9,856 bases of DNA, from NCBI GenBank assembly GCA_030634675.1, contig DAOWAH010000037.1:1-9856 (forward strand), read 5' to 3'. Of this stretch, positions 1 through 5,543 are shown in pieces. The stretch comes from Fidelibacterota bacterium. Lineage in GTDB: Bacteria > Marinisomatota > Marinisomatia > Marinisomatales > TCS56. The notes below the pieces were generated by a model. It made no database searches and was not told the origin of the DNA. It saw nothing but the letters and a program-made list of their open reading frames with translations. Every line of letters begins with the position of its first letter. Position 1 is the stretch's first letter. Made by a program: the position numbers and the translations under genes.

Positions 1-93
1 GATGCGGCTATCAAGCGCTATCTGGAATTGGGCTGTGAGGTTAAGGGTCTGGGCCGGGGACACATCAAACGGATCAAGGAATCACTGAAATAA
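1..93 (+). CDS. C-terminal fragment of an unrecognised protein
   Basis: Frame 1 is open from the first base to a TAA at 91-93 and encodes 30 residues that begin DAAIKRYLELGCEV and end RIKESLK. The tail is basic, helix-like and without transmembrane character. The start lies outside the window and I do not recognise the family. A strong hairpin begins 11 bases after the stop, as expected at the end of a real gene. The reading is supported by position, frame and the terminator-like hairpin rather than by homology. Confidence 0.5.
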   Translation, partial: DAAIKRYLELGCEVKGLGRGHIKRIKESLK

Positions 94-103
94 CCATTTG
101 TTG

Positions 104-137
104 GATGCGTCTGCTTTAAGCAGGCGCATCTATATTT
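104..137 (+). terminator. Hairpin, probable rho-independent terminator of the first gene
   Basis: The 5' arm GATGCGTCTGCT (104-115) pairs with AGCAGGCGCATC (119-130) over 12 base pairs, including one T-G wobble, around a three-base loop. The following TATATTT is only a weak T tract, so termination may be partial. It starts 11 bases after the stop at 93. Confidence 0.6.
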
Positions 138-200
138 CCTTAATAACTGGATCCCACTCAGAAGATTACGCCAATACCAACTAGCTATGGTAATATATGG

Positions 201-233
201 TTGCATTTTGCTACTAACAGTAGTAATATGCAA
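201..233 (+). promoter_or_regulatory. Promoter embedded in a dyad operator of the ParD-like/ParE-like pair
   Basis: TTGCAT (201-206) and TAATAT (224-229) are separated by exactly 17 bases, a good sigma70-like promoter. The same segment is a two-layer inverted repeat. TTGCAT (201-206) mirrors ATGCAA (228-233), and CTACT (211-215) mirrors AGTAG (219-223) around AAC. An operator covering both promoter boxes upstream of an antitoxin is what autorepression by an antitoxin or toxin-antitoxin complex needs. The promoter and dyad are seen directly; the regulator is inferred. Confidence 0.55.
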
Positions 234-253
234 CAATTCTAACAGGAGTTATT

Positions 254-484
254 GTGAGTAGCATAGCCATTAAACTAAATCAAGACATTGTTCAAAGTGC
301 CCGAAAAGTTGGCCTTATTGAACATCGATCTGCCCCAAAACAATTAGAATACTGGGCACGCATAGGACGAATTGCCATCGAAAACCCAGATTTGCCCTAT
401 AAATTTATTCATGATGTACTATTGGGACACACTCAGGCCGAAGCAGGAGAATTGGAGGATTACATTTTTGGTGAGGGCGAGTGA
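254..484 (+). CDS. ParD-like type II antitoxin
   Basis: This is a 76-residue protein of the ParD-like antitoxin family that pairs with ParE-like toxins. The N-terminal strand MSSIAIKLNQDIV and following helices, then the conserved-looking stretch around HRSAPKQLEYWARIGRIAIE (residues 24-43) and ENPDLPY (43-49), match my memory of this family. It should bind DNA as a dimer and neutralise the toxin encoded next to it. The start is GTG at 254, chosen because AGGAG (244-248) lies five bases upstream. The stop TGA (482-484) overlaps the toxin start GTG (481-483), so translation is probably coupled. A promoter inside an inverted repeat lies just upstream and suggests autoregulation. The acidic C-terminus (ELEDYIFGEGE) is the likely toxin-binding end. 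The family call is from recognition, not a search. Confidence 0.85.
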   Translation: MSSIAIKLNQDIVQSARKVGLIEHRSAPKQLEYWARIGRIAIENPDLPYKFIHDVLLGHTQAEAGELEDYIFGEGE

Positions 485-756
485 TAAAAGTATTTCAGAC
501 GCCACTGTTTGCACGAACAAAAAAGAAACTTCATCCCTGGCAAATAGGTATTTTAGACCAAGAAATTAAATTGATCTGTGAAGATCCAACAATTGGAGCA
601 GCAAAAAAAGGTGATCTCGCAGGTGTATTTGTACATAAGTTTAAAATGAAGCAGGATTTATATTTATTAGCATATACTTATGATTCTGAATCACGAACAT
701 TAATTATGTTGGGGGCGCATGAAAACTTTTATCGTGATCTAAAGCGCTATCAGTAA
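481..756 (+). CDS. ParE-like / RelE-superfamily toxin
   Basis: This is a 91-residue, basic RelE/ParE-superfamily toxin and the partner of the antitoxin directly upstream. The start GTG at 481 overlaps the antitoxin stop (GTGA). After an N-terminal helical part come GDLAGVFVHKF (44-54), a strand YLLAYTYD (61-68), and the C-terminal LGAHENFYRDLKRY (77-90). The HENFYRDLK ending is the signature I associate with the ParE-like toxin family found with ParD-like antitoxins. Members of the superfamily either cleave mRNA at the ribosome or poison gyrase; the sequence does not tell which applies here. The length is normal, all expected segments are present, and nothing suggests inactivation. Confidence 0.83.
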   Translation: MIKVFQTPLFARTKKKLHPWQIGILDQEIKLICEDPTIGAAKKGDLAGVFVHKFKMKQDLYLLAYTYDSESRTLIMLGAHENFYRDLKRYQ

Positions 757-958
757 CAAGGATAAAATACCAAACTCAGCGCTTTGGACTTTGTTAACAT
801 TATTGACCAGATCAGATAGGTCAAGCTGGCTATAAATAATGATCATATCCTACTCAAAGTTTCTTAAATAATGAGTATAAATAATTTGGTCTGATTCTAA
901 TTTTATATATGAATTACTAACACAACGGTCCTATAATGGGGCCACTGTTCCGAAAAAG

Positions 959-1837
959 CTAATCTCTGTCTACTATGTTCAGTAAATACCTGCCGTACTG
1001 GTTACTCTTGAACGGGGCAGCCAGTTTCTTCAGGTCGGACTTACCGATAAATCCTTTCCGATAAGCAATTTCTTCGATACAGGATATTTTCAGTCCCTGG
1101 CGTTTTTCGATCGTTTCCACGAAATGAGCCGCATCCAGCAGGCTGTCATAAGTGCCGGTATCTAACCAAGCATAACCCCGGCCCATCGTGCGGACTTTGA
1201 GTCTTTGCTGAGCGAGGTAGATCGAATTGACCGCCGTGATTTCCAACTCACCCCGGGCCGATGGTTTTAAATCTCTGGCAATTGCGACGACATCATTGGG
1301 ATAAAAATACAACCCCACCACCGCAAAATTACTCTTGGGTTGAACAGGTTTTTCCTCGATCGACAGGGCTGAATTATCAGGTCCAAATTCCACCACGCCG
1401 TACCTTTCCGGATCGGTAACCTGATAGCCAAACACAACGGCCGCATCTTTTTTGGCCACGGTGGTAACGCCATCAGCCAACAATTTTGAGAAATTCTGGC
1501 CATAGAAAATATTGTCCCCCAGAATCAAGCAGACCGAATCATTCCCAATGAATTTTTCGCCCAGGAGAAAGGCCTGAGCGATACCCTCGGGGCGGGGCTG
1601 GACCACATAGGAAAACTGCATCCCCAGATCGCTGCCGTCGCCCAGGATATCCTGAAAGCGCGCCGTGTCCTGGGGGGTGGAAATGATCAACACTTCGCGG
1701 ATATCCGCCAGCATCAAGGCGGACAGGGGATAGTAGATCATCGGTTTATCGTAGATCGGTAATAATTGTTTTACGATCCCCTTAGTAACCGGGTACAGAC
1801 GGGTACCGCTACCGCCGGCTAAAATGATTCCTTTCAT
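959..1837 (-). CDS. rfbA: Glucose-1-phosphate thymidylyltransferase
   Basis: RfbA/RmlA joins glucose-1-phosphate and dTTP to give dTDP-glucose in the cytoplasm, the first step of dTDP-deoxysugar synthesis. The 292-residue product has the family's usual length. Visible landmarks are the nucleotide-binding [18 protein letters not shown] (1-18), [17 protein letters not shown] (23-39), LGDNIFYG (106-113, metal-binding Asp108), EEKP (161-164) and WLDTGT (224-229, Asp226). I chose ATG at 1837 because the family begins at MKGIILAGG; the frame is open 27 codons further upstream, but that part lies inside rfbB in another frame. A GGGAG lies upstream, within the end of rfbB. Only two bases separate the rfbB stop from this start, so the two genes form an operon. 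The usual TK-x-x-SKQLLP motif reads [10 protein letters not shown], with Val where Ser is common. Confidence 0.96.
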   Translation of the reverse strand: MKGIILAGGSGTRLYPVTKGIVKQLLPIYDKPMIYYPLSALMLADIREVLIISTPQDTARFQDILGDGSDLGMQFSYVVQPRPEGIAQAFLLGEKFIGNDSVCLILGDNIFYGQNFSKLLADGVTTVAKKDAAVVFGYQVTDPERYGVVEFGPDNSALSIEEKPVQPKSNFAVVGLYFYPNDVVAIARDLKPSARGELEITAVNSIYLAQQRLKVRTMGRGYAWLDTGTYDSLLDAAHFVETIEKRQGLKISCIEEIAYRKGFIGKSDLKKLAAPFKSNQYGRYLLNIVDRD

Positions 1838-1839
1838 GG

Positions 1840-2892
1840 TTACAATACTCCCAGGCGTTCCTGCCGATAAGTTTGATTTTGAATATTTTGTACCCAGTCC
1901 AAGTTCTCCAAATACCATTCAATGGTTAAGCGCAGACCTGCACCGAATGTCATCTGCGGTTCCCAGCCCAACTGATTTTTGATTTTGGTGGCATCGATCG
2001 CATAGCGTAGGTCATGTCCCGGACGGTCGCTGACAAAAGTAATCAACTCCTGATAGGACTGGCTCTTTGAACGCGGTCGTAGTTCGTCCAGAATTGTGCA
2101 GATCGACTTGACGATATCGATATTCTGCTGCTCATTATTACCACCGATATTGTAGGTCTCACCCACCTCACCCTGAGTGAGGATGGTATAGATTGCGTCA
2201 CAGTGATCGCCCACATACAACCAATCCCGCACATTCAAACCCTGTCCATAGACCGGCAGGGGCTGTTCTGCCAGGGCTTTTATGATCATCAGGGGAATCA
2301 ATTTTTCCGGGAATTGAAACGGTCCGTAATTATTGGAGCAATTACTGATCAGGGTCGGTAATTCAAAGGAACGCTGCCAGGCCCGCACCAGATGATCGGA
2401 AGCGGCCTTGGAAGCGGAATAGGGTGAGCTGGGGTCGTAAGGCGTGGTTTCGGTAAAATAGCCCGTTTCACCAAGCGAGCCGAAAACTTCATCGGTTGAA
2501 ACGTGCAGAAAGCGGAAGGCCGCTTTTTTATCTGCCGGTAGAATTTGAAAATACTTCAGCGCTGCTTCCAGCAAGACCGAAGTACCAACAATAGTGGTCT
2601 GAATGAATTGGGAAGGACCGTCGATCGAGCGGTCCACGTGTGTTTCCGCCGCAAAATTAATCAGCGCATCAGGCTGAAAATCAACCAGTGCTTTTCCAAC
2701 TGCCGCAGCTGAACAGATATCGGCCTGTAGAAATTGATAGCATTTATTTTTACTGATACCCGTCAGATTTTCCGGATTACCGGCATAGGTCAGTTTATCA
2801 AAATTTAAAATTTCATTGCTGGTTTCATTTATCTGCTGAATAATAAAATTGCTGCCGATAAAGCCAGCCCCGCCGGTGATGAATAATTTCAT
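1840..2892 (-). CDS. rfbB: dTDP-glucose 4,6-dehydratase
   Basis: RfbB/RmlB is an NAD-dependent extended short-chain dehydrogenase that converts dTDP-glucose to dTDP-4-keto-6-deoxyglucose, the branch point to rhamnose and other deoxysugars. The 350-residue product has the normal length and is complete. It shows the Rossmann motif GGAGFIGSN (7-15), the [11 protein letters not shown] region (80-90), the catalytic TDE triplet (133-135), and Tyr158-xxx-Lys162 in [23 protein letters not shown] (187-200) and the C-terminal [12 protein letters not shown] (289-300) are also typical. ATG at 2892 begins [15 protein letters not shown], a normal N-terminus. I see no clear Shine-Dalgarno sequence just upstream. 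It is the first gene of a two-gene operon with rfbA. rfbC and rfbD, needed for dTDP-rhamnose, are not in the window. Confidence 0.97.
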   Translation of the reverse strand: MKLFITGGAGFIGSNFIIQQINETSNEILNFDKLTYAGNPENLTGISKNKCYQFLQADICSAAAVGKALVDFQPDALINFAAETHVDRSIDGPSQFIQTTIVGTSVLLEAALKYFQILPADKKAAFRFLHVSTDEVFGSLGETGYFTETTPYDPSSPYSASKAASDHLVRAWQRSFELPTLISNCSNNYGPFQFPEKLIPLMIIKALAEQPLPVYGQGLNVRDWLYVGDHCDAIYTILTQGEVGETYNIGGNNEQQNIDIVKSICTILDELRPRSKSQSYQELITFVSDRPGHDLRYAIDATKIKNQLGWEPQMTFGAGLRLTIEWYLENLDWVQNIQNQTYRQERLGVL

Positions 2893-2924
2893 GAGGTTCA
2901 GAGTTTATTGAATTATTTTAGATA

Positions 2925-2932
2925 CAAAGTTA
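2925..2932 (-). promoter_or_regulatory. TAnnTTTG-type promoter element upstream of rfbB
   Basis: Read on the minus strand, TAACTTTG followed by TATC lies about 33 bases before the rfbB start. It matches the TAnnTTTG -7 element known from Bacteroidota promoters. The matching -33 TTTG is not at the ideal distance: a TTTG occurs only 11 bases upstream, where about 19 would be expected. The implied leader is short, about 25 bases. Only the -7 box is a good match, so this is a tentative promoter. Confidence 0.35.
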
Positions 2933-3028
2933 CGAATTCTAAACAAACGAAAAATAAAGATGTTTGTCTCCCGAGCTGGTGTGGTTATTCTTACAGAAAA
3001 CCGGTAAATCAGTCCTGGATGATTCATC

Positions 3029-3237
3029 GTGAAAATCCCTGACCGGTCATCATTGTTTGGACCACTTCTGAAGTTGGGAATTCCTGATGGTGACCCATCC
3101 TGTTTGCTATACCATTCTAAAACAAAGTATAACTTTGAAATAGACACCTTATCAGAGATGGAAGAGATCCTACAGGAGAAAAAAAGTATCTGGAAGTTAT
3201 GGCCCGTGCTAGCGATTTAAGATTAACCTACCAATAA
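3029..3237 (+). pseudogene. Small unrecognised ORF, frameshifted at an A7 run
   Basis: GTG at 3029 opens a frame reading MKIPDRSSLFGPLLKLGIPD... and EIDTLSEMEEILQE up to residue 50. It then meets a run of seven A's (3179-3185) and ends in an unnatural tail (SIWKLWPVLAI) at a TAA ending at 3220. In the frame offset by one base, the sequence after the run reads KKYLEVMARASDLRLTYQ and stops at 3235-3237, which looks more like a genuine helix-rich C-terminus. One extra A would join the two into about 69 residues. GGAT (3017-3020) is a weak ribosome site. I do not recognise the protein. It may be a decayed gene, a slippage-controlled gene or a sequencing error; the joined reading is inference. It fills most of the otherwise empty 2893-3247 interval. 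Confidence 0.4.
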
Positions 3238-3247
3238 TGTCAAAACG

Positions 3248-3496
3248 CTACAAATGCTTATAAACATCACCACGCGTATCTATTTTTAAAATTCGGATTA
3301 TGGAATCTGACCTCTGATAAATGATGCGGTATTTACCAACCCGCAAGCGCCACAATGGTGGTGTTCGTTTACCTTTTATTGGTCTATTATCCCCCTTTTC
3401 CGGTAATTCCTCAATTGCGGCGATGATATTTTTTGCCACGCGACGCGTTAATCCTTTTAAAGTTTTAACCGCTTGCTTGCTAAGCAGATAGCGCAT
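3248..3496 (-). CDS. RelE/ParE-superfamily toxin
   Basis: This is an 82-residue, strongly basic RelE-superfamily toxin. N-terminal MRYLLSKQAVKTLKGL leads into a helical hairpin, AKNIIAAIEELPEKGDNRPIKG (21-42). Then comes the conserved beta-sheet core LWRLRVGKYRIIYQ (49-61) and IRILKIDTRGDVYKHL (68-82). The RVGxYRIxY and DxRxDVY signatures are typical of RelE mRNA interferases that cut ribosome-bound mRNA. ATG at 3496 lies four bases after the stop of the antitoxin gene, so the two are co-transcribed. The gene is full length and appears intact. The exact RelE subfamily and its cut-site preference cannot be read from the sequence. Confidence 0.85.
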   Translation of the reverse strand: MRYLLSKQAVKTLKGLTRRVAKNIIAAIEELPEKGDNRPIKGKRTPPLWRLRVGKYRIIYQRSDSIIRILKIDTRGDVYKHL

Positions 3497-3500
3497 CCGT

Positions 3501-3746
3501 TTAGATTCCCAAATCTGATTTTACCTGCTTAAGCTCTTCGAAATCTTCATTCTCCAGGATCGCCAATATATCATCCTCTTCTTCGGCTGCCAGCACTAGT
3601 TCTCCTCGCTTTGATAGGGAATGGTTAGTAAACCATTCAGACATTGCTTCGCGCAGCAAATCTGAAATTGAGCGGCGCGTAATGAAACTAGCCCGGCGGG
3701 TCTGTTCATAAAGTTGTTCATCTATAGTAAGATTAATTCTACGCAT
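3501..3746 (-). CDS. Ribbon-helix-helix antitoxin of the RelE-like pair
   Basis: This is an 81-residue CopG/RHH-type antitoxin. MRRINLTIDEQLYEQTRRAS (1-20) supplies the DNA-binding beta strand and first helix. TRRSISDLLREAMSEWF (23-39) supplies the second helix. The acidic tail LAAEEEDDILAILENEDFEELK (52-73) is the expected toxin-binding segment. I chose ATG at 3746 because the RHH fold starts there and GGAG (3755-3752 on this strand) lies five bases upstream. The frame stays open 22 codons further up, but those codons look non-coding. An inverted repeat just upstream is a candidate self-repression site. The toxin gene follows after four bases. The family call rests on fold pattern and context. 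Confidence 0.83.
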   Translation of the reverse strand: MRRINLTIDEQLYEQTRRASFITRRSISDLLREAMSEWFTNHSLSKRGELVLAAEEEDDILAILENEDFEELKQVKSDLGI

Positions 3747-3756
3747 AGTCACTCCA

Positions 3757-3778
3757 GTATTACGTATAAATGTAATGC
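3757..3778 (-). promoter_or_regulatory. Inverted repeat, candidate operator of the RHH antitoxin
   Basis: GTATTAC (3757-3763) and GTAATGC (3772-3778) form an inverted repeat with one mismatch and an eight-base AT-rich spacer. It begins 11 bases upstream of the antitoxin start. Its place between the start and the promoter region, and its size, suit an RHH dimer site. No clear -35/-10 pair was found nearby, so the promoter itself is not assigned. Confidence 0.4.
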
Positions 3779-3968
3779 TGTATAGATGTATTAGGCAATC
3801 TAAATTGTGCAACAGAGAACCTGTGGCAAGACATCATGAATTTGTGTGACCAGAATTTAGTTCAAAGCAATTTTACTCACCTATACAGGTTAGGCTGTCC
3901 GCTGAAGTTTTATCAAACGAAGGTGGGATTGCCAATCGCACGGAGAGCTGTTTATATGTCCCAAAGGC

Positions 3969-4586
3969 TTAATTAAATTGAAAAAACAAGTTCCAGGATT
4001 CCTGGAAACCAATTTGATCCTGCTGGTGGAAATGACCTAATTTTTTCTGAATAATTGATTTTGAGATAGTGGCTAATTTCATGCGTGCCAGCGTTGGTTT
4101 GGGTAAGTTAGCCGCTAAAAAATAACAGGTCTCATTGCCCAGTAATGGATAAACACCGACTGTAAAGTCGCGCTTACTAGTTTCATCGGGATCGTAACCT
4201 AGTAAATGGTTTCTAATAATACTATCTGAAACAGGGATGAGTTCGCGTTGTTCACAAACGGCACATTTCACCCGCGGCTTGGCACAGATTCCCGGAATCC
4301 ATTCATTTTCACAGGCCGGTTGATAACCGGTCCGGCCGGTCTTGGTGCTTTCAAACCGTCGGGGAAATACATCTTCCCGACCTTTGAATAAACTTCGGAA
4401 AAGTCTGATCTTTTCAGAGTAATGGGAACGGTTAGAAGCAACCGGATCTAGGGAATTTTTTACATCATATTCAAGTTCTGCAATTCTATTCAGGAGCTTT
4501 TCGCGTTTATCTTCCAGTTCGCCCAGCTCCCGATGAATACGTTGAATTCCTGGTTCTTTTTTCGACTTGTTTTCCACACGCAACAT
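3969..4586 (-). pseudogene. Remnant of a TOTE-type primase-helicase (AEP domain fragment)
   Basis: This 205-residue ORF begins with a coiled coil (RELGELEDKREKLLNRIAELE, about 19-39). It then follows the N-terminal primase region of TOTE conflict-system primase-helicases: SEKIRLFRSLFKGREDVFPRR (57-77), GYQPACENEWIPGICAKPRVKCAVC (88-111, with Cys92, 101, 108 and 111 as a likely zinc site) and VGVYPLLGNETCYFLAA (143-159). In intact relatives FLA-x-DFD follows and carries the catalytic acid. Here the text jumps to LPKPTLARMKLATISKSI and DQIGFQESWNLFF, which resemble a segment about 45 residues further on (LAR..., IGF-x-SYDR-FFPNQD). The primase active-site acids and the SGNGGH-type motif are therefore gone, as is the whole helicase part. 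A +1 shift after the T run reads NLIKPLG, like the next family segment NLIALPL, so decay continues past the stop to about 3892. The family call is from memory of the motif text. Confidence 0.7.
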
Positions 4587-4638
4587 TTATCAGCATCATA
4601 AATATAGTTTGATCACAAGGAATTTTATACGAGAAAAT

Positions 4639-5106
4639 ATGTCACAGCTAAATACCAAACAAAGATCGTCATACATCGAAAATAAAGCTGACCAATTCCC
4701 GTCCCAGTCAGCAATCCCGGGTGAATACAGCGACTTATTACAGACTGAACTGACATCTGAAGAATTGCGCCAACTGATGGTTCATCTAAAAAGATTATTA
4801 TTCCTACCACACCACGATTACAAAACAAATCCTCAGTTGCTGCTACAAAAAACAGTCACCCGGAAAAATGCCATCGCTGGTTTCATTACTAAACTTGTTT
4901 TTTCCGAAGGGGCGTTACTGTTTCTCTTCAATTCAATGCCGAGTTTTGGTCAGAATATCCTAAAGGGAATTGTTCATGGGAAAAGTACTATGTTAGATAC
5001 AAATATGTTCGCAGTAAAATATGGAACCCTGCCCAAAATATCCGTTCCCTATATTATCCCGGATAACCGTTATATACTGTTGCTGTTTGCACAAATAAAA
5101 AAATAG
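4639..5106 (+). CDS. Unrecognised protein, probably the 5' part of a broken gene
   Basis: From ATG 4639 this frame encodes 155 residues: a polar N-terminus (MSQLNTKQRSSYIENK), a helical stretch with LTSEELRQLMVHLKRLLFLPH (about 38-58), a hydrophobic segment around GALLFLFNSMPSFGQ (91-105), and the end YILLLFAQIKK. The frame is open back to a TTG at 4567, but those codons overlap the divergent TOTE remnant. AAGG (4617-4620) is too far from the ATG to be convincing. The stop follows directly on an A7 run (5097-5103). In the neighbouring frame the sequence continues plausibly, so the stop looks secondary. I do not recognise a family. The divergent arrangement with the TOTE remnant hints at a shared island, but function is unknown. 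Confidence 0.45.
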   Translation: MSQLNTKQRSSYIENKADQFPSQSAIPGEYSDLLQTELTSEELRQLMVHLKRLLFLPHHDYKTNPQLLLQKTVTRKNAIAGFITKLVFSEGALLFLFNSMPSFGQNILKGIVHGKSTMLDTNMFAVKYGTLPKISVPYIIPDNRYILLLFAQIKK

Positions 5107-5432
5107 ATTCGAATTATTCGCCTGTCTCAAAGAGCTATTACAAGCACTGATCCCGGTACCTGAGGAATCCTTCCTAAACAGTGTAAGTGAGTACTGGTAA
5201 AGTTGATGTGGTAATGTTGTAATCCTCCCCAAAAACGGTGTTATTGATAAAGAGCGATTTTCGATTGAACAACTGTACTGAATTGGGAAGAATGATTAGA
5301 GAAGTGTTGATGGAACGAACAAATTTAGTCGATATTCTGTCTTTAAACGCCAAAACTAGCAAGCTAGAATTCGTGTCTCAAATGGCATTATTTCATCCCA
5401 ACAGTAGTGTGTTATATTATAATATAGCATAA
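5107..5432 (+). pseudogene. Decayed 3' continuation of the unknown gene at 4639
   Basis: This stretch holds protein-like text in changing frames. If one A is removed from the A7 run at 5097-5103, translation continues from KNRFELFACLKELLQALIP to PEESFLNSVSEYW and stops at 5198-5200 (TAA), with another TGA in the same frame at 5204-5206. The same frame then reads CGNVVILPKNGVIDKERF and SIEQLY up to a TGA at 5279-5281. Shifting by one base at that point gives ELGRMIREVLMERTNLVDIL and ends at VLYYNIA, TAA 5430-5432. Taken together, one ancestral gene of roughly 260 codons with two frameshifts and two stops explains the region. No family recognised. The joins are inference. A GTG at 5238 could also start a separate 64-residue peptide, which I find less likely. 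Confidence 0.4.
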
Positions 5433-5433
5433 A

Positions 5434-5462
5434 TTACTTGCAATCGCACAACGTTTTATACT
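5434..5462 (+). promoter_or_regulatory. Possible promoter of the Fic gene
   Basis: TTACTT (5434-5439) and TATACT (5457-5462) are 17 bases apart, with a good -10 and a poor -35. The surrounding leader (5433-5543) is AT-rich and contains the direct repeat GCACAAC at 5446-5452 and 5494-5500, which could be a regulator site. A 14-bp AT palindrome (TATATTATAATATA) lies just upstream, near 5413-5426. Other AT-rich boxes are possible, so this assignment is tentative. Confidence 0.25.
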
Positions 5463-5543
5463 AATATACACACGGCATAATATACTATTAATTGCACAAC
5501 ACAATACACTTGTACTTCCGCAAAACTCTTTGGGCAAATCATT

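Noticed and set aside
18..236. Minus-strand 72-residue ORF across the first intergenic region
   Set aside because: It runs through the terminator hairpin and the promoter/operator of the toxin-antitoxin pair, has no protein-like pattern, and opposes the better supported features.
803..824. Hairpin TTGACC...GGTCAA downstream of the first toxin
   Set aside because: Only six base pairs with a ten-base loop and no T tract; too weak to call a terminator.
831..885. Direct repeat TATAAATAAT at 831-840 and 876-885
   Set aside because: Simple AT-rich sequence of low complexity in an intergenic region; expected by chance.
921..955. Possible terminator after rfbA (GGTCC...GGGCC)
   Set aside because: The stem is only five pairs with a mismatch on the minus-strand transcript, and no T tract follows.
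1838..1918. Longer rfbA start giving a 27-residue N-terminal extension
   Set aside because: It lies inside rfbB in another frame, and the family begins at MKGIILAGG.
3836..3976. 46-codon ORF on the + strand between the RHH antitoxin and the TOTE remnant
   Set aside because: No ribosome site and no family pattern, and the opposite strand carries decayed TOTE-like text to about 3892.
5238..5432. Separate 64-residue gene starting at GTG 5238
   Set aside because: Its first residues replace a better reading in the neighbouring frame; treated as part of the decayed gene at 4639.
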